Below are positions 31,740-40,608 of a stretch of 64,000 nucleotides of DNA, in pieces; positions within the stretch are counted from its first letter, which is position 1, and every line of letters begins with the position of its first letter. Origin of the DNA: Streptomyces sp. HUAS YS2 (lineage in GTDB: Bacteria; Actinomycetota; Actinomycetes; Streptomycetales; Streptomycetaceae); the NCBI RefSeq assembly GCF_033343995.1, contig NZ_CP137573.1:5489001-5553000 (forward strand). The letters are read 5' to 3'. The position numbers were made by a program, and so were the translations under genes. The notes below the pieces were generated by a model. That model saw only the letters and a program-made list of their open reading frames with translations. It did no database searches and had not been told where the DNA came from.

Positions 31740-32741
31740 CTAGGGGAGGGTAACGACCGTCGCGGCGTAGACGAGACCCGCCCCGAAGCCGATGACGAGC
31801 GCGGTGTCGCCGCTCTTCGCCTGCCCGGTCGCCAGGAGCCGCTCCATCGCGAGCGGGATCGAGGCGGCCGAGGTGTTGCCGGTGGTCTCCACGTCACGGG
31901 CGACCGTGACGTGCTCCGGCAGCTTCAGCGTCTTCACCATCGAGTCGATGATCCGCATGTTGGCCTGGTGCGGGATGAAGACGTCCAGGTCGTCCGCCGA
32001 GATACCGGCGGCGTCCAGTGCCTGCTGGGCGACCTTGGCCATCTCGAAGACGGCCCAGCGGAAGACCGCCTGACCCTCCTGCGTGATGGCGGGAAACTTC
32101 TCGACCTCGCCGTCGCGGTAGTCCGTCCACGGCACGGTCTGCTTGATGGTCTCGGACTTGTCGCCCTCGGAGCCCCACACGGTCCGGCCGATGGCCGGCA
32201 CCTTCGAGGGGCCGACGACGACCGCGCCCGCACCGTCGCCGAACAGGAAGGCCGTCGCGCGGTCCTCCAGGTCGGTCAGGTCGCTGAGCCGCTCGACGCC
32301 GATGACGAGGACGTACTCCGCCGAGCCGTCCACGACCATGCCCTTGGCCAGGGTCAGTCCGTAGCCGAAGCCGGCGCAGCCCGCGGAGATGTCGAACGCG
32401 GCCGGCTTGACCGCGCCGATCTTGTCCGCGATCTCGGTGGCGACGGCCGGCGTCTGCTTGAAGTGCGACACCGTGGAGACGATCACGCCGCCGATCTGCT
32501 CCGGCGTGATCCCGGCGTCGGCGATGGCCTTGCCGGCCGCCTCGACCGACATCGCGCTCACGGTCTCCTCGGGGGAGGCCCAGTGGCGGGTGGAGATACC
32601 GGAGCGGGAGCGGATCCACTCGTCGGACGAGTCGATCGTCTCGAGGATCACCTCGTTCGGCACCACACGGGTCGGGCGGTAGCCGCCGACACCGAGGATG
32701 CGTGCGTACGGGGCGCCCTTACTGGGCTTGATCTTCGACAT
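31740..32741 (-). CDS. fabH: beta-ketoacyl-ACP synthase III
   Basis: A 333-residue enzyme that condenses a starter acyl-CoA, often branched in Streptomyces, with malonyl-ACP to begin fatty-acid synthesis. The Cys-His-Asn triad is visible: Cys122 in ISAGCAGFGYGL, His258 in FIPHQANMRI and Asn289 in ETTGNTSAASIP. It starts 16 bp after the fabD stop, so the two are co-transcribed. Confidence 0.97.
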   Translation of the reverse strand: MSKIKPSKGAPYARILGVGGYRPTRVVPNEVILETIDSSDEWIRSRSGISTRHWASPEETVSAMSVEAAGKAIADAGITPEQIGGVIVSTVSHFKQTPAVATEIADKIGAVKPAAFDISAGCAGFGYGLTLAKGMVVDGSAEYVLVIGVERLSDLTDLEDRATAFLFGDGAGAVVVGPSKVPAIGRTVWGSEGDKSETIKQTVPWTDYRDGEVEKFPAITQEGQAVFRWAVFEMAKVAQQALDAAGISADDLDVFIPHQANMRIIDSMVKTLKLPEHVTVARDVETTGNTSAASIPLAMERLLATGQAKSGDTALVIGFGAGLVYAATVVTLP

Positions 32742-32757
32742 GCGCTACGGCTCCTTC

Positions 32758-33669
32758 TCAGGCTGTGTGCTCGGAAAGCAGCGTGCGGGCCGCGTCGAGG
32801 TCGTCGGGGGTCTTCAGGGCGAGCGTCTCGACGCCCGGAAGGGCGCGCTTGGCCAGACCGACGAGGGTGCCGCCGGGGCAGACCTCGACCAGCGCCGTCG
32901 CGCCGAGCGCCTTGAAGGTCTCCATGCAGAGGTCCCAGCGGACCGGGTTGGCGACCTGGCCGACCAGGCGCGAGACGACGTCGGCGCCCGCGGCGACCGT
33001 CGCGCCGTCCTTGTTGGAGACGTACGGCAGGGTCGGGTCGGCCACCGTCAGCTCACGCGCCGCGTCGGCCAGCTTCGCCACCGCGGGCTCCATGTGGACC
33101 GTGTGGAACGCGCCCGCGACCTTCAGCGGGACGACCCGGCGGACGCCCTCGGGCTTGTCCGCCTCCAGCGCGGCGAGCTGCTCCAGCGTGCCGGCGGCGA
33201 CGATCTGGCCGGCGCCGTTCACGTTCGCCGGGGTCAGGCCGAGCTTCTCCAGGTGCGGAAGCGTTACCTCGGGGTCCCCGCCGAGCAGCGCGGACATGCC
33301 GGTCTCGACGATCGCGGCGGCCTCGGCCATCGCCAGGCCGCGGGTGCGGACGAAGCGCAGCGCGGCGGTCTCGTCGAGGACGCCCGCGAAGGCGGCCGCG
33401 GTGATCTCACCGACGCTGTGGCCGGCGACGGCGTTCGGCCGCATGCCGAGCGCCTCGGCGGACAGCAGGCCGGCGGCCACCAGCAGCGGCTGCGCCACCG
33501 CGGTGTCGCGGATCTCGTCCGCGTCGGCCTTGGTGCCGTAGTGGGCGAGGTCGAGCTCGATGGCGTCCGACCATGCCGCGATGCGGTCGGCGGCGCCGGG
33601 CAGTTCGAGCCAGGGAGTCAGGAAGCCGGGCGTCTGAGCGCCTTGGCCGGGAGCGACGAGTACGAGCAC
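32758..33669 (-). CDS. fabD: malonyl-CoA:ACP transacylase
   Basis: A 303-residue enzyme that moves malonyl from CoA to ACP, supplying FabH and FabF and often polyketide synthases. Active-site serine Ser85 is in VAGHSVGEIT, and His189 in GAFHTVHMEP completes the pair. The GTG at 33669 gives the familiar start LVLVAPGQGAQTPGFL and has AGAGAG 7 nt upstream; 33675 is an alternative. It is the first gene of the fab operon; the FasR gene lies immediately upstream in the same direction. Confidence 0.96.
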   Translation of the reverse strand: MLVLVAPGQGAQTPGFLTPWLELPGAADRIAAWSDAIELDLAHYGTKADADEIRDTAVAQPLLVAAGLLSAEALGMRPNAVAGHSVGEITAAAFAGVLDETAALRFVRTRGLAMAEAAAIVETGMSALLGGDPEVTLPHLEKLGLTPANVNGAGQIVAAGTLEQLAALEADKPEGVRRVVPLKVAGAFHTVHMEPAVAKLADAARELTVADPTLPYVSNKDGATVAAGADVVSRLVGQVANPVRWDLCMETFKALGATALVEVCPGGTLVGLAKRALPGVETLALKTPDDLDAARTLLSEHTA

Positions 33670-33758
33670 CCTCACACTCTCTCTTGTGGACGGTTCCGGA
33701 CGCCCGTGAGGACAGGGACCAAGAACCGTCGGGGGAATTGTTGATGTCCGACAAAAGT

Positions 33759-34940
33759 CTAGGACTGCGTATCCCCGTCGGCCAGACGCCCCAGGATCAG
33801 GGCGATCCGCAGCGTGAACGCCGACCGGACGTCGGAGGGTGACCAACCGGTGACGTCGGTCACACGTCGGAGCCGGTAGCGCACGGTGTTGGGGTGCACG
33901 AAGAGCATCCGCGCGGCGCCCTCCAGACTGCTCGCCTGCTCCAGATAGACACTCAGTGTTTCCAGCAGCGCCGAGCCCGCTTCCTCCAGCGGTCTGTAGA
34001 TCTCCTCCACCAACTGCTCGCGCGCCGCAGGGTCGGAGGCGATCGCGCGCTCCGGCAGCAGATCATCCGCCAGGACGGGCCGCGGGGCGTCCTGCCACGC
34101 CGAGCAGGCCTTCAGTCCGGCGGCGGCGGCCTGCGCGGACCGCGTCGCCGCCAGCAGGTCCGGTACGACCGGGCCGGCCACGACCGGGCCCGCCGCGTAC
34201 GGGCCGATCAGCGCCTTCGCGACGGCCAGCGGGTTGTCGCTGCCGCCCGCGATGACGACCAGCCGGTCGCCGAGCACACCGGTCAGGACCTGGAGCTTGG
34301 CGTGCCGGGCGGCCCGCCGGATCGCCTCGACGGTGAGCTCGCTGTCGCCGTCCGGCGCGGTGCCGAGCACGACGCAGACGTGGTCGGGCGAGTTCCAGCC
34401 GAGCGCGGCGGCGCGGGACACCGCGCCCTCGTCTGCCTCGCCGGACAACACCGCGTTCACCACGAGCGACTCCAGGCGGGCGTCCCAGGCGCCGCGCGCC
34501 TCGGCGGCCTGCGCGTACACCTGCGCGGTGGCGAAGGCGATCTCGCGGGCGTAGACCAGCAGCGCCTCGCGGAGCACGGACTCGTCGCCGGGCGCGGCGA
34601 CCTCGTCGATCGCCGACTCCATGACCTCGATCGTCGTCCGGACCATCTCCACGGTCTGGCGCAGCGTGATGGCGCGGGTCAGCTCGCGGGGCGCGGTGCC
34701 GAAGACGTCGGTGGAGATCGCCTGCGGGGTCTCCGGGTGCCGGAACCACTCGGTGAACGCGGCGATACCGGCCTGGGCGACCAGGCCGATCCACGACCGG
34801 TTCTCGGGCGGCATGGCCCGGTACCACGGCAGCGTCTCGTCCATGCGGGCGATCGCATGGGCGGCGAGCCGCCCCGACGACTGCTCCAGGCGCTTCAGGG
34901 TCGCGGAGTGCGGATGGGCGGCGTTCGTGGGTTCGGGCAC
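33759..34940 (-). CDS. fasR: FasR, PucR-type activator of the fatty-acid operon
   Basis: A 393-residue regulator with the conserved PucR-family C-terminal HTH (VYLEQASSLEGAARMLFVHP, NTVRYRLRRVTDVTGWSP). The middle has a GGDEF-like regulatory domain fold (DHVCVVLGTAPDGDS, LQVLTGVLGDRLVVIAGG). In S. coelicolor, FasR (SCO2386) binds upstream of fabD and activates fabD-fabH-acpP-fabF; position and sequence here match. About 90 bp separate it from fabD and should hold the binding site, although I could not identify a clear motif. Confidence 0.94.
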   Translation of the reverse strand: MPEPTNAAHPHSATLKRLEQSSGRLAAHAIARMDETLPWYRAMPPENRSWIGLVAQAGIAAFTEWFRHPETPQAISTDVFGTAPRELTRAITLRQTVEMVRTTIEVMESAIDEVAAPGDESVLREALLVYAREIAFATAQVYAQAAEARGAWDARLESLVVNAVLSGEADEGAVSRAAALGWNSPDHVCVVLGTAPDGDSELTVEAIRRAARHAKLQVLTGVLGDRLVVIAGGSDNPLAVAKALIGPYAAGPVVAGPVVPDLLAATRSAQAAAAGLKACSAWQDAPRPVLADDLLPERAIASDPAAREQLVEEIYRPLEEAGSALLETLSVYLEQASSLEGAARMLFVHPNTVRYRLRRVTDVTGWSPSDVRSAFTLRIALILGRLADGDTQS

Positions 34941-35023
34941 GGACTAAGGGTGCCTTATCGGCGTACCGGGACGCGCACGGGCGTGGACGGACGGGGACGA
35001 CGAGGCCGTACGGTAAGCCCGTG

Positions 35024-35695
35024 ATGCGCATTCAGCGGGCCGGGGAGCGGTACCCCGGTGGTGATCCGGCCGCCGGGATCGAGACGTCGCACGCGTTCTC
35101 GTTCGGTGGCCACTACGACCCCGACAACCTGCGTTTCGGCGCGATCCTCGCCTGCAACGAGGAGCGGCTCGCGCCCGGCGCCGGGTTCGAGGAGCATCCG
35201 CACAGCCACACCGAGATCGTGACCTGGGTCGTCCAGGGCGAGCTGACGCACCGCGACTCGGCGGGCCACGCCACCACCGTCCGGGCCGGCGACGTGCAGC
35301 GACTCAGCTCCGCCGGCGGCGTCCGGCACGTCGAGCGCAACGACGCCGACGTGCCGCTGGTCTTCGTGCAGATGTGGCTCGCCCCGCTGGACCCCGGCGG
35401 CGAGCCCGGGTACGAGATCGTCCCCGGGATCGCCGACTCCACCCCGTACGCCCTCCCCGAGGCCGCGGCGATGCTGCACGTGCGCCGCCTGGAGGCGGGC
35501 GAGCGCACCGCCGTCCCCGACGCCGACTTCGTGTACACGCACGTCGTCCGTGGCACGGTCCGCGTCGACGGCGAGGAGCTGGCCGCGGGCGACGCGGCCA
35601 GGATCACCGACGCGCGGGACCTCGCCCTGATGGCGACCGGCGACGCGGAGGTACTGCTCTGGGAGATGCGCGACCCGCGCCGCTCCTTCAGCTGA
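35024..35695 (+). CDS. pirin-family bicupin
   Basis: A 223-residue bicupin of the pirin family; some members are metal-dependent quercetin dioxygenases. The metal-binding motif in the first cupin is EEHPHSHTEIVTWVVQGELTH, with His-X-His and a following Glu, slightly altered from the usual HPHRGFETVTY. The second cupin (~150-220) is shorter. ATG 35024 follows a GTG at 35021. It is convergent with the L,D-transpeptidase gene, overlapping by 8 bp. The substrate is unknown. Confidence 0.85.
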   Translation: MRIQRAGERYPGGDPAAGIETSHAFSFGGHYDPDNLRFGAILACNEERLAPGAGFEEHPHSHTEIVTWVVQGELTHRDSAGHATTVRAGDVQRLSSAGGVRHVERNDADVPLVFVQMWLAPLDPGGEPGYEIVPGIADSTPYALPEAAAMLHVRRLEAGERTAVPDADFVYTHVVRGTVRVDGEELAAGDAARITDARDLALMATGDAEVLLWEMRDPRRSFS

Positions 35696-36854
35696 GCGCG
35701 CTCTTCGCCTTCCAGGCCTCCCAGCTCAGGTTCCACGCCCCGTAGCCGTTGCCCTCCGCCACCGTGCCCTTGGTCTCGGCGCCCTTGATCTCGAACGGGT
35801 CGCCGACCCGGACGGACTCGTAGAACGACGAGGCCTGCGCCGTGCTCATGCCGATGCAGCCCGAACTCCGGTTCGCGCGGCCGAAGTACGCCGCGTTCCA
35901 CGGCGCCGCGTGCGCGTACATGCCGGACCAGGTCAGCCGCATGGAATAGGAGACCATCTTGTTGTAGGCGTCGCCGAGCCCGACCGTCTCGGAGTTCATC
36001 CGGATCGTGCCCTCCTTGGCCATCAGCACCGCCGTGCCCCGCCACGAGCGCCGGTCGCCGCCGGGCGTGCCGCCGGAGACCGGGATGGTGCGGACCGCCC
36101 GGCCGTCCCGTTCCAGGGTGAGCCGCTTCTCGTCCAGGTCGACCTTCACGACCTGCCGCGGGCCGATCGTGAAACCGGTCCGGTAGTCGCGGACGAACCA
36201 GCCGCCGCCCGAGTCGGTGCCGCCGAGCCGCGCGTCCAGGGTGACCTTCGTGCCGGGCTTCCAGTACTCCTTCGGCCGCCAGTCCGCCCTGTCCTTGCCC
36301 GACCAGTCCTTCAGCCAGCCCCACGAGCCCTCGGTCCCGTTCGAGGTGGTCACCCTCAACTGCTTCTCCACCGCGGCCTTGTGCGTCACCGGACGGTCGA
36401 AGACGATCGAAAGCGGCTGACCGACGCCGACCGTGGTGTTCTTGCCGGGCGCCAGGGTCAGCTTGTTGACCTGCTCCGCCTCGGCGGTCGAGAAGGTGGA
36501 GCGGGTCGTCCCTGTCGTCCCGCCGGCCGTCCGCGTCGTCGCCGCCACGCGGTACGAGGTCCCCGGCATCGCCGGCCGCTCCGACACCCACGACGTCCCG
36601 CCGGCCGCGACCCGGCCCGCGAGCACCGTGCCCTTCGCGTCGACGACCTCCACCCCGGTCAGCGTGCCGCCCGTCGCGGTCACGGTCACGACCCGGCCGG
36701 CGGCCGGGGCCGCCACCGTCACCTTCGCCGGAGGCTCCGTCGTCCTGCCGGTCGCCTCGCGCGGCGAGCCGGCCGCCCCCGACGTGCAGGCGGTCAGGAC
36801 GGAACACAGGGCGACGGCGGCCAGAGCGGGCCGTATTCGAGTGCGCGCAGACAT
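35688..36854 (-). CDS. L,D-transpeptidase lipoprotein with Ig-like domains
   Basis: A 388-residue exported enzyme forming 3-3 cross-links in peptidoglycan or attaching proteins to it. A lipoprotein signal ends at LTAC (Cys24). Two Ig-like domains follow (~45-250, as in mycobacterial LdtMt2), then the YkuD catalytic domain with HAAPWNAAYFGRANRSSGCI: His and the nucleophile Cys in SSGCIGMS, where the usual His before Gly-Cys is Ser. The C-terminal subdomain ends in a Trp-rich segment (AWNLSWEAWKAK), typical of this class. GGAGG is 8 nt upstream of ATG 36854. It is divergent from a FemX-MurJ pair, giving a cell-wall neighbourhood. Confidence 0.9.
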   Translation of the reverse strand: MSARTRIRPALAAVALCSVLTACTSGAAGSPREATGRTTEPPAKVTVAAPAAGRVVTVTATGGTLTGVEVVDAKGTVLAGRVAAGGTSWVSERPAMPGTSYRVAATTRTAGGTTGTTRSTFSTAEAEQVNKLTLAPGKNTTVGVGQPLSIVFDRPVTHKAAVEKQLRVTTSNGTEGSWGWLKDWSGKDRADWRPKEYWKPGTKVTLDARLGGTDSGGGWFVRDYRTGFTIGPRQVVKVDLDEKRLTLERDGRAVRTIPVSGGTPGGDRRSWRGTAVLMAKEGTIRMNSETVGLGDAYNKMVSYSMRLTWSGMYAHAAPWNAAYFGRANRSSGCIGMSTAQASSFYESVRVGDPFEIKGAETKGTVAEGNGYGAWNLSWEAWKAKSALS

Positions 36855-37045
36855 CACGGAAGCCTCCGGAAAAGGGTGGGATGCCCGGACTGTAGGCCGC
36901 TCCCACCACCGGAAACCCCATGTGACGGCCGCTGCAGAGGAACGGTCATCGTCCGGTCACAATCGCCGCGTGGAGCGGTCGCATTCGGCTGTGAGCCTGC
37001 TGTGCGCCCCCACCACCGAGGGGGCGGAACAAGGAGGCTCCCGTT

Positions 37046-38224
37046 GTGTCAGCGCTGCTCGTGACGGCCGCCGCACCCGGCGCCGGGGACGTACGGCTCG
37101 GCCCCGTGACCGCCGAGACCTACCGGGCGTTCGTCGCGTCCCGCGCCACCGAGCCCGACGGCCCCAGCTTCCTGCAGTGCCCGTCCTGGGCCGGGGTCAA
37201 GGAGGGCTGGCGGCCGCTGTTCCTCGGCTGGGGGCCCGCGTCCGGACGGCTCACCGGCGCCGCGCTGGTCCTGCTGCGGCCGTTCCCCGGCACCCGCAAG
37301 TACTTCGCCTACCTGCCCGAAGGCCCCGTCGCCGACTGGTCGGACCCGGACATCGACAGCTGGCTCACGCCGCTGCTCCACCACCTGCGCGCCGCCGGGG
37401 CGTTCGCCGTACGCCTCGGGCCCACGCCCGCCTTCCGGCGCTGGGACGCGGCCCGGCTCAAGACCGCGACGGGCAGCGGACGGCGGTTGTCCGACGTGCT
37501 CGCCTGCGAGGTCGACCCGCTCGGCACCGCCGTCGCGGAGCGGCTGCGCGCCCGCGGCTGGCAGCGCTGCGGCGGCGACGCGGAGGACGGCGCCGACGCC
37601 CAGCCCCGGTTCGTCTACCAGGTGCCGCTGGCCGGCCGTACCACCGACGACCTGTGGGCCGGGCTCAACCAGGAATGGCGACGCAACGTCCGCCGGGCGG
37701 ACCGGTCCGGGGTGGAGGTCGCCGTCGGCGGCGCCGCCGACCTGCCCGAGTTCTACCGGCTGCTGCGGATCACCGAGGAACGCGACGGCTTCCGGCTCGG
37801 CCGCGACCTCTCGTACTACGAGCGGCAGTACGCGCTCCTCAACGCCGAGGAACCCGGCCGGATGAAGCTCTATCTCGCCCGCCACGAGGGCGAGATCCTC
37901 GCCGCCCACACGATGATCACCGTCGGCCGGCGGGTCTGGTACCAGACCGGCGCGTCCGCCGACCACCGGCGCGAGGTCCGCCCCTCCAACGCCCTGCAGT
38001 GGCGCATGATGCGGGACGCGCAGGCCGCCGGAGCCGACGTCTACGACATGCGCGGAGTACCCTCCACCCTCGATCCGGACGACCGCGCCCACGGGCTGCT
38101 GCGCTGGAAGCTCGGCACGGGCGGACAGGTCGTCGAGACGCTGGGGGAGTGGGAGACACCGATGCAGGGCACCGCCAACCACACGCTGTACCGCGCCTTC
38201 CAGGCGTATCTGGCCCGCCGGTGA
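37046..38224 (+). CDS. FemAB/FemX-family peptidoglycan interpeptide transferase
   Basis: A 392-residue two-GNAT-fold protein. In this family, aminoacyl-tRNA supplies an amino acid to the side chain of lipid II; in Streptomyces the bridge is glycine. Visible features are FLQCPSWAGVKEGW near the N-terminus, NQEWRRNVRRADRSGVEV in the middle, and the C-terminal segment DVYDMRGVPSTLDPDD, RAHGLLRWKLGTGGQVVE. GTG at 37046 has AGGAGG 8 bp upstream. It overlaps the MurJ-like gene by four bases, so a lipid II transferase and flippase would be co-produced. The donor amino acid is an inference. Confidence 0.9.
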   Translation: MSALLVTAAAPGAGDVRLGPVTAETYRAFVASRATEPDGPSFLQCPSWAGVKEGWRPLFLGWGPASGRLTGAALVLLRPFPGTRKYFAYLPEGPVADWSDPDIDSWLTPLLHHLRAAGAFAVRLGPTPAFRRWDAARLKTATGSGRRLSDVLACEVDPLGTAVAERLRARGWQRCGGDAEDGADAQPRFVYQVPLAGRTTDDLWAGLNQEWRRNVRRADRSGVEVAVGGAADLPEFYRLLRITEERDGFRLGRDLSYYERQYALLNAEEPGRMKLYLARHEGEILAAHTMITVGRRVWYQTGASADHRREVRPSNALQWRMMRDAQAAGADVYDMRGVPSTLDPDDRAHGLLRWKLGTGGQVVETLGEWETPMQGTANHTLYRAFQAYLARR

Positions 38225-39870
38225 CGGCCACCGCGGCCCCGGAGGGGCGTGCGTCGTCCGTGCTGCGCAGCGGAGCGGTGATGGCGGCCGGGTCGGTCGT
38301 CTCGCGGGCCACCGGATTCGTCCGCTCCGCCGTCGTCGCGGCGGCCCTCGGCGTCGGGGCGCTCGCGGACGGGTACGCCGTCGGCAACTCCGTCCCGACC
38401 ATCGTGTACATGCTGCTGCTCGGCGGGGCGCTCAACGCGGTGTTCGTGCCCGAACTGGTCAAGGCGGCGAAGGAGCACGAGGACGGCGGCGCCGCGTACA
38501 CCGACCGGCTGCTCACCGTCTGCGGGCTCGCGCTGCTCGCGCTCACGGCGGGCGCGGTGCTCGCGGCCCCCGCGATCGTCGATCTGTACACCGACTACGA
38601 GGGCGCGCGGCGGACCATGACGGTCGCCTTCGCGCGCTACTGCCTGCCCCAGATCTTCTTCCTCGGGCTGTTCACGCTGCTCGGCCAAGTGCTCAACGCG
38701 CGCGGCCGGTTCGGCGCGATGATGTGGACGCCGGTGCTCAACAACGTCGTCGTCATCGCCGTGTTCGCGCTGTACCTCGCGGTGGCCGACGGCGCGGAGG
38801 TCACCGCCCGAGAGACCGCGCTGCTCGGCTGGGGCACCACGGCGGGCATCGCCGTCCAGGCGCTGGCGCTCGTACCGGTGCTGCGCGCGGCGCGGTTCCG
38901 CTGGCGACCGCGGTTCGACTGGCGCGGCAGCGGGCTCGCCACGCCGCTGCGGTCGGCCGGCTGGCTGGTGCTGCTGGTCCTCACCAACCAGGCCGCGTAC
39001 TGGGTGACCACCCGGCTCGCGACGGCCGCGGGGGTACGGGCGGAGGCGCTGGGCGTCGACGGCGGCGCCGGTTTCGCCGCGTACAACAACGCGTACCTGC
39101 TGTGGGCCGTGCCGCACGGCATCGTCACGGTCTCCCTGGTCACCGCGCTCATGCCGCGGATGAGCGCGGCGGCCACGGACGGCGACCGGGCCGGGGTGCG
39201 GCGGGACGTCGGGTACGCGCTGCGCACGAGCGCGGCGGCGATCGTCCCGGCGGCGTGCGCGCTGTTCGCCCTCGCCGTGCCGGTGCTCGCGCTGGTCTTC
39301 CAGTACGGCCGCACCGACGCGGACGACATCCGCCGGATGGCCGCCACGCTGATGGCCTTCGCGCCCGGACTGATCGCCCTCTCCGGCCAGTACGTCCTCA
39401 CCCGCGCGTTCTACGCCCTGCGGGACACCCGCACCCCCTTCCTGCTGAACCTGCTGATCGCCGGCACGAACGCGGCACTGTCGTGGGCGGCGTACGAGGT
39501 GCTCCCGGCCCGCTGGGCGGTCACCGGCATGGCGGCGGCGTACTCGGTGGCGCTGTGGGCCGGATGGGCGGCGACGGGCTGGGCGTTGAGCCGGCGGCTG
39601 CGGGGCGCGGGGCCGACGGGACGGCGGGGCGCGGACTCCGCGCCGGCAGCGCTCGCGCGGCTGCTGCTCGCCGCGGTGCCGGCGGCCGGGCTCGGCCTGG
39701 CCGCGACCGTCGTGGCCGCCCCCGCGGGGCCGGCCGGCGCGGGCGCCGCCGGCGGGCTCGTGATCGCGGGCGTCTTCGCCCTGCTGGCCCGCCCGTTGCG
39801 GCTGCGCGAGGTGCAGGCGCTGCTGGCGGCGGCCCGCCGCCGGGCGGCGGGGCCGCGCCGCCCGGACTGA
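38221..39870 (+). CDS. murJ: MurJ/MviN-family lipid II flippase
   Basis: A 549-residue polytopic protein with about 14 helices, of the MOP superfamily. It would flip lipid II across the membrane. Typical segments are SRATGFVRSAVVAAALGVGA, ADGYAVGNSVPTIVYMLLLG, the VPELVKA loop, and ALRDTRTPFLLNLLIAGTNA. It lacks the kinase-like extension of some actinobacterial MviN proteins and may be a paralogue of the main MurJ near the replication origin. GTG at 38221 overlaps the FemX-like stop (GTGA). Confidence 0.88.
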   Translation: MTATAAPEGRASSVLRSGAVMAAGSVVSRATGFVRSAVVAAALGVGALADGYAVGNSVPTIVYMLLLGGALNAVFVPELVKAAKEHEDGGAAYTDRLLTVCGLALLALTAGAVLAAPAIVDLYTDYEGARRTMTVAFARYCLPQIFFLGLFTLLGQVLNARGRFGAMMWTPVLNNVVVIAVFALYLAVADGAEVTARETALLGWGTTAGIAVQALALVPVLRAARFRWRPRFDWRGSGLATPLRSAGWLVLLVLTNQAAYWVTTRLATAAGVRAEALGVDGGAGFAAYNNAYLLWAVPHGIVTVSLVTALMPRMSAAATDGDRAGVRRDVGYALRTSAAAIVPAACALFALAVPVLALVFQYGRTDADDIRRMAATLMAFAPGLIALSGQYVLTRAFYALRDTRTPFLLNLLIAGTNAALSWAAYEVLPARWAVTGMAAAYSVALWAGWAATGWALSRRLRGAGPTGRRGADSAPAALARLLLAAVPAAGLGLAATVVAAPAGPAGAGAAGGLVIAGVFALLARPLRLREVQALLAAARRRAAGPRRPD

Positions 39871-39924
39871 GCGATCCACCACCCGGCACTCCGCCCGTAC
39901 ATTCGACCTTGGGATACTGCTTCG

Positions 39925-40608
39925 ATGCCTCGTGTGCTGCTCATAGAAGACGACCCCTCCGTCCGTGAAGGGGTCGAACTCGGGCTCCGGCGGCGGGGGC
40001 ACGAGGTGCGGGGCGCCGCCACCGGGGAGGCCGGGCTCGCGCTGCTCGGCGAGTTCCGCCCCGATCTGCTGCTGCTCGACCTCATGCTGCCCGGCATGAA
40101 CGGCGTCCAGGTCTGCCGGCGGGTCCGCGAGGACAGCCAGCTGCCGATCATCATGCTCACCGCGCGCGGCGACGACTTCGACGTCGTCGTCGGCCTGGAG
40201 GCCGGGGCCGACGACTACATCGTCAAGCCCGCCCGCACCGAGGTCATCGAGGCCCGTATCCGCGCCGTCCTGCGGCGGATCGAGGAGCCCGGCGCCGGCC
40301 GGCCGGCCGTGGAGTTCCACGGCGAACTCGCCATCGACCGCACCGGCCTCGCGGTCGCCAAGTCGGGCGTACGGGTCGCCCTGGCCCCCTCGGAACTGAA
40401 GCTCCTGCTCCACCTCTCCGCCGCGCCGGAGCAGGTCTTCAGCCGCCAACAGCTCCTGGAGCACGTCTGGGAGCACAGCTACCACGGCGACGCCCGCCTG
40501 GTGGACGCCTGTGTCCGCCGCCTCCGCAACAAGATCGAGGACGTCCCCGGCACCCCCCGCTACATCCAGACCCTCCGCGGCTTCGGCTACCGCTTCGGGC
40601 CCCTGTGA
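39925..40608 (+). CDS. OmpR-family response regulator
   Basis: 227 residues. The receiver domain has the acidic pair DD (9-10), phospho-acceptor Asp52 in LLLLDLMLPGMNG and Lys101 in YIVKPA. The winged-helix DNA-binding domain is at ~130-227 (RQQLLEHVWEHSYHGDARLV, VRRLRNKIEDVPGTPRYI). It overlaps the kinase gene by GTGA and begins a three-gene operon regulator-kinase-lipoprotein, close to MurJ, so control of envelope genes is plausible. It recalls MtrA in operon order, though MtrA itself is usually found elsewhere. Confidence 0.93.
   Translation: MPRVLLIEDDPSVREGVELGLRRRGHEVRGAATGEAGLALLGEFRPDLLLLDLMLPGMNGVQVCRRVREDSQLPIIMLTARGDDFDVVVGLEAGADDYIVKPARTEVIEARIRAVLRRIEEPGAGRPAVEFHGELAIDRTGLAVAKSGVRVALAPSELKLLLHLSAAPEQVFSRQQLLEHVWEHSYHGDARLVDACVRRLRNKIEDVPGTPRYIQTLRGFGYRFGPL

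Noticed and set aside
33670..33758. Defined FasR binding site
   Set aside because: The interval upstream of fabD must contain it, but I see no convincing repeat and do not recall the exact motif.
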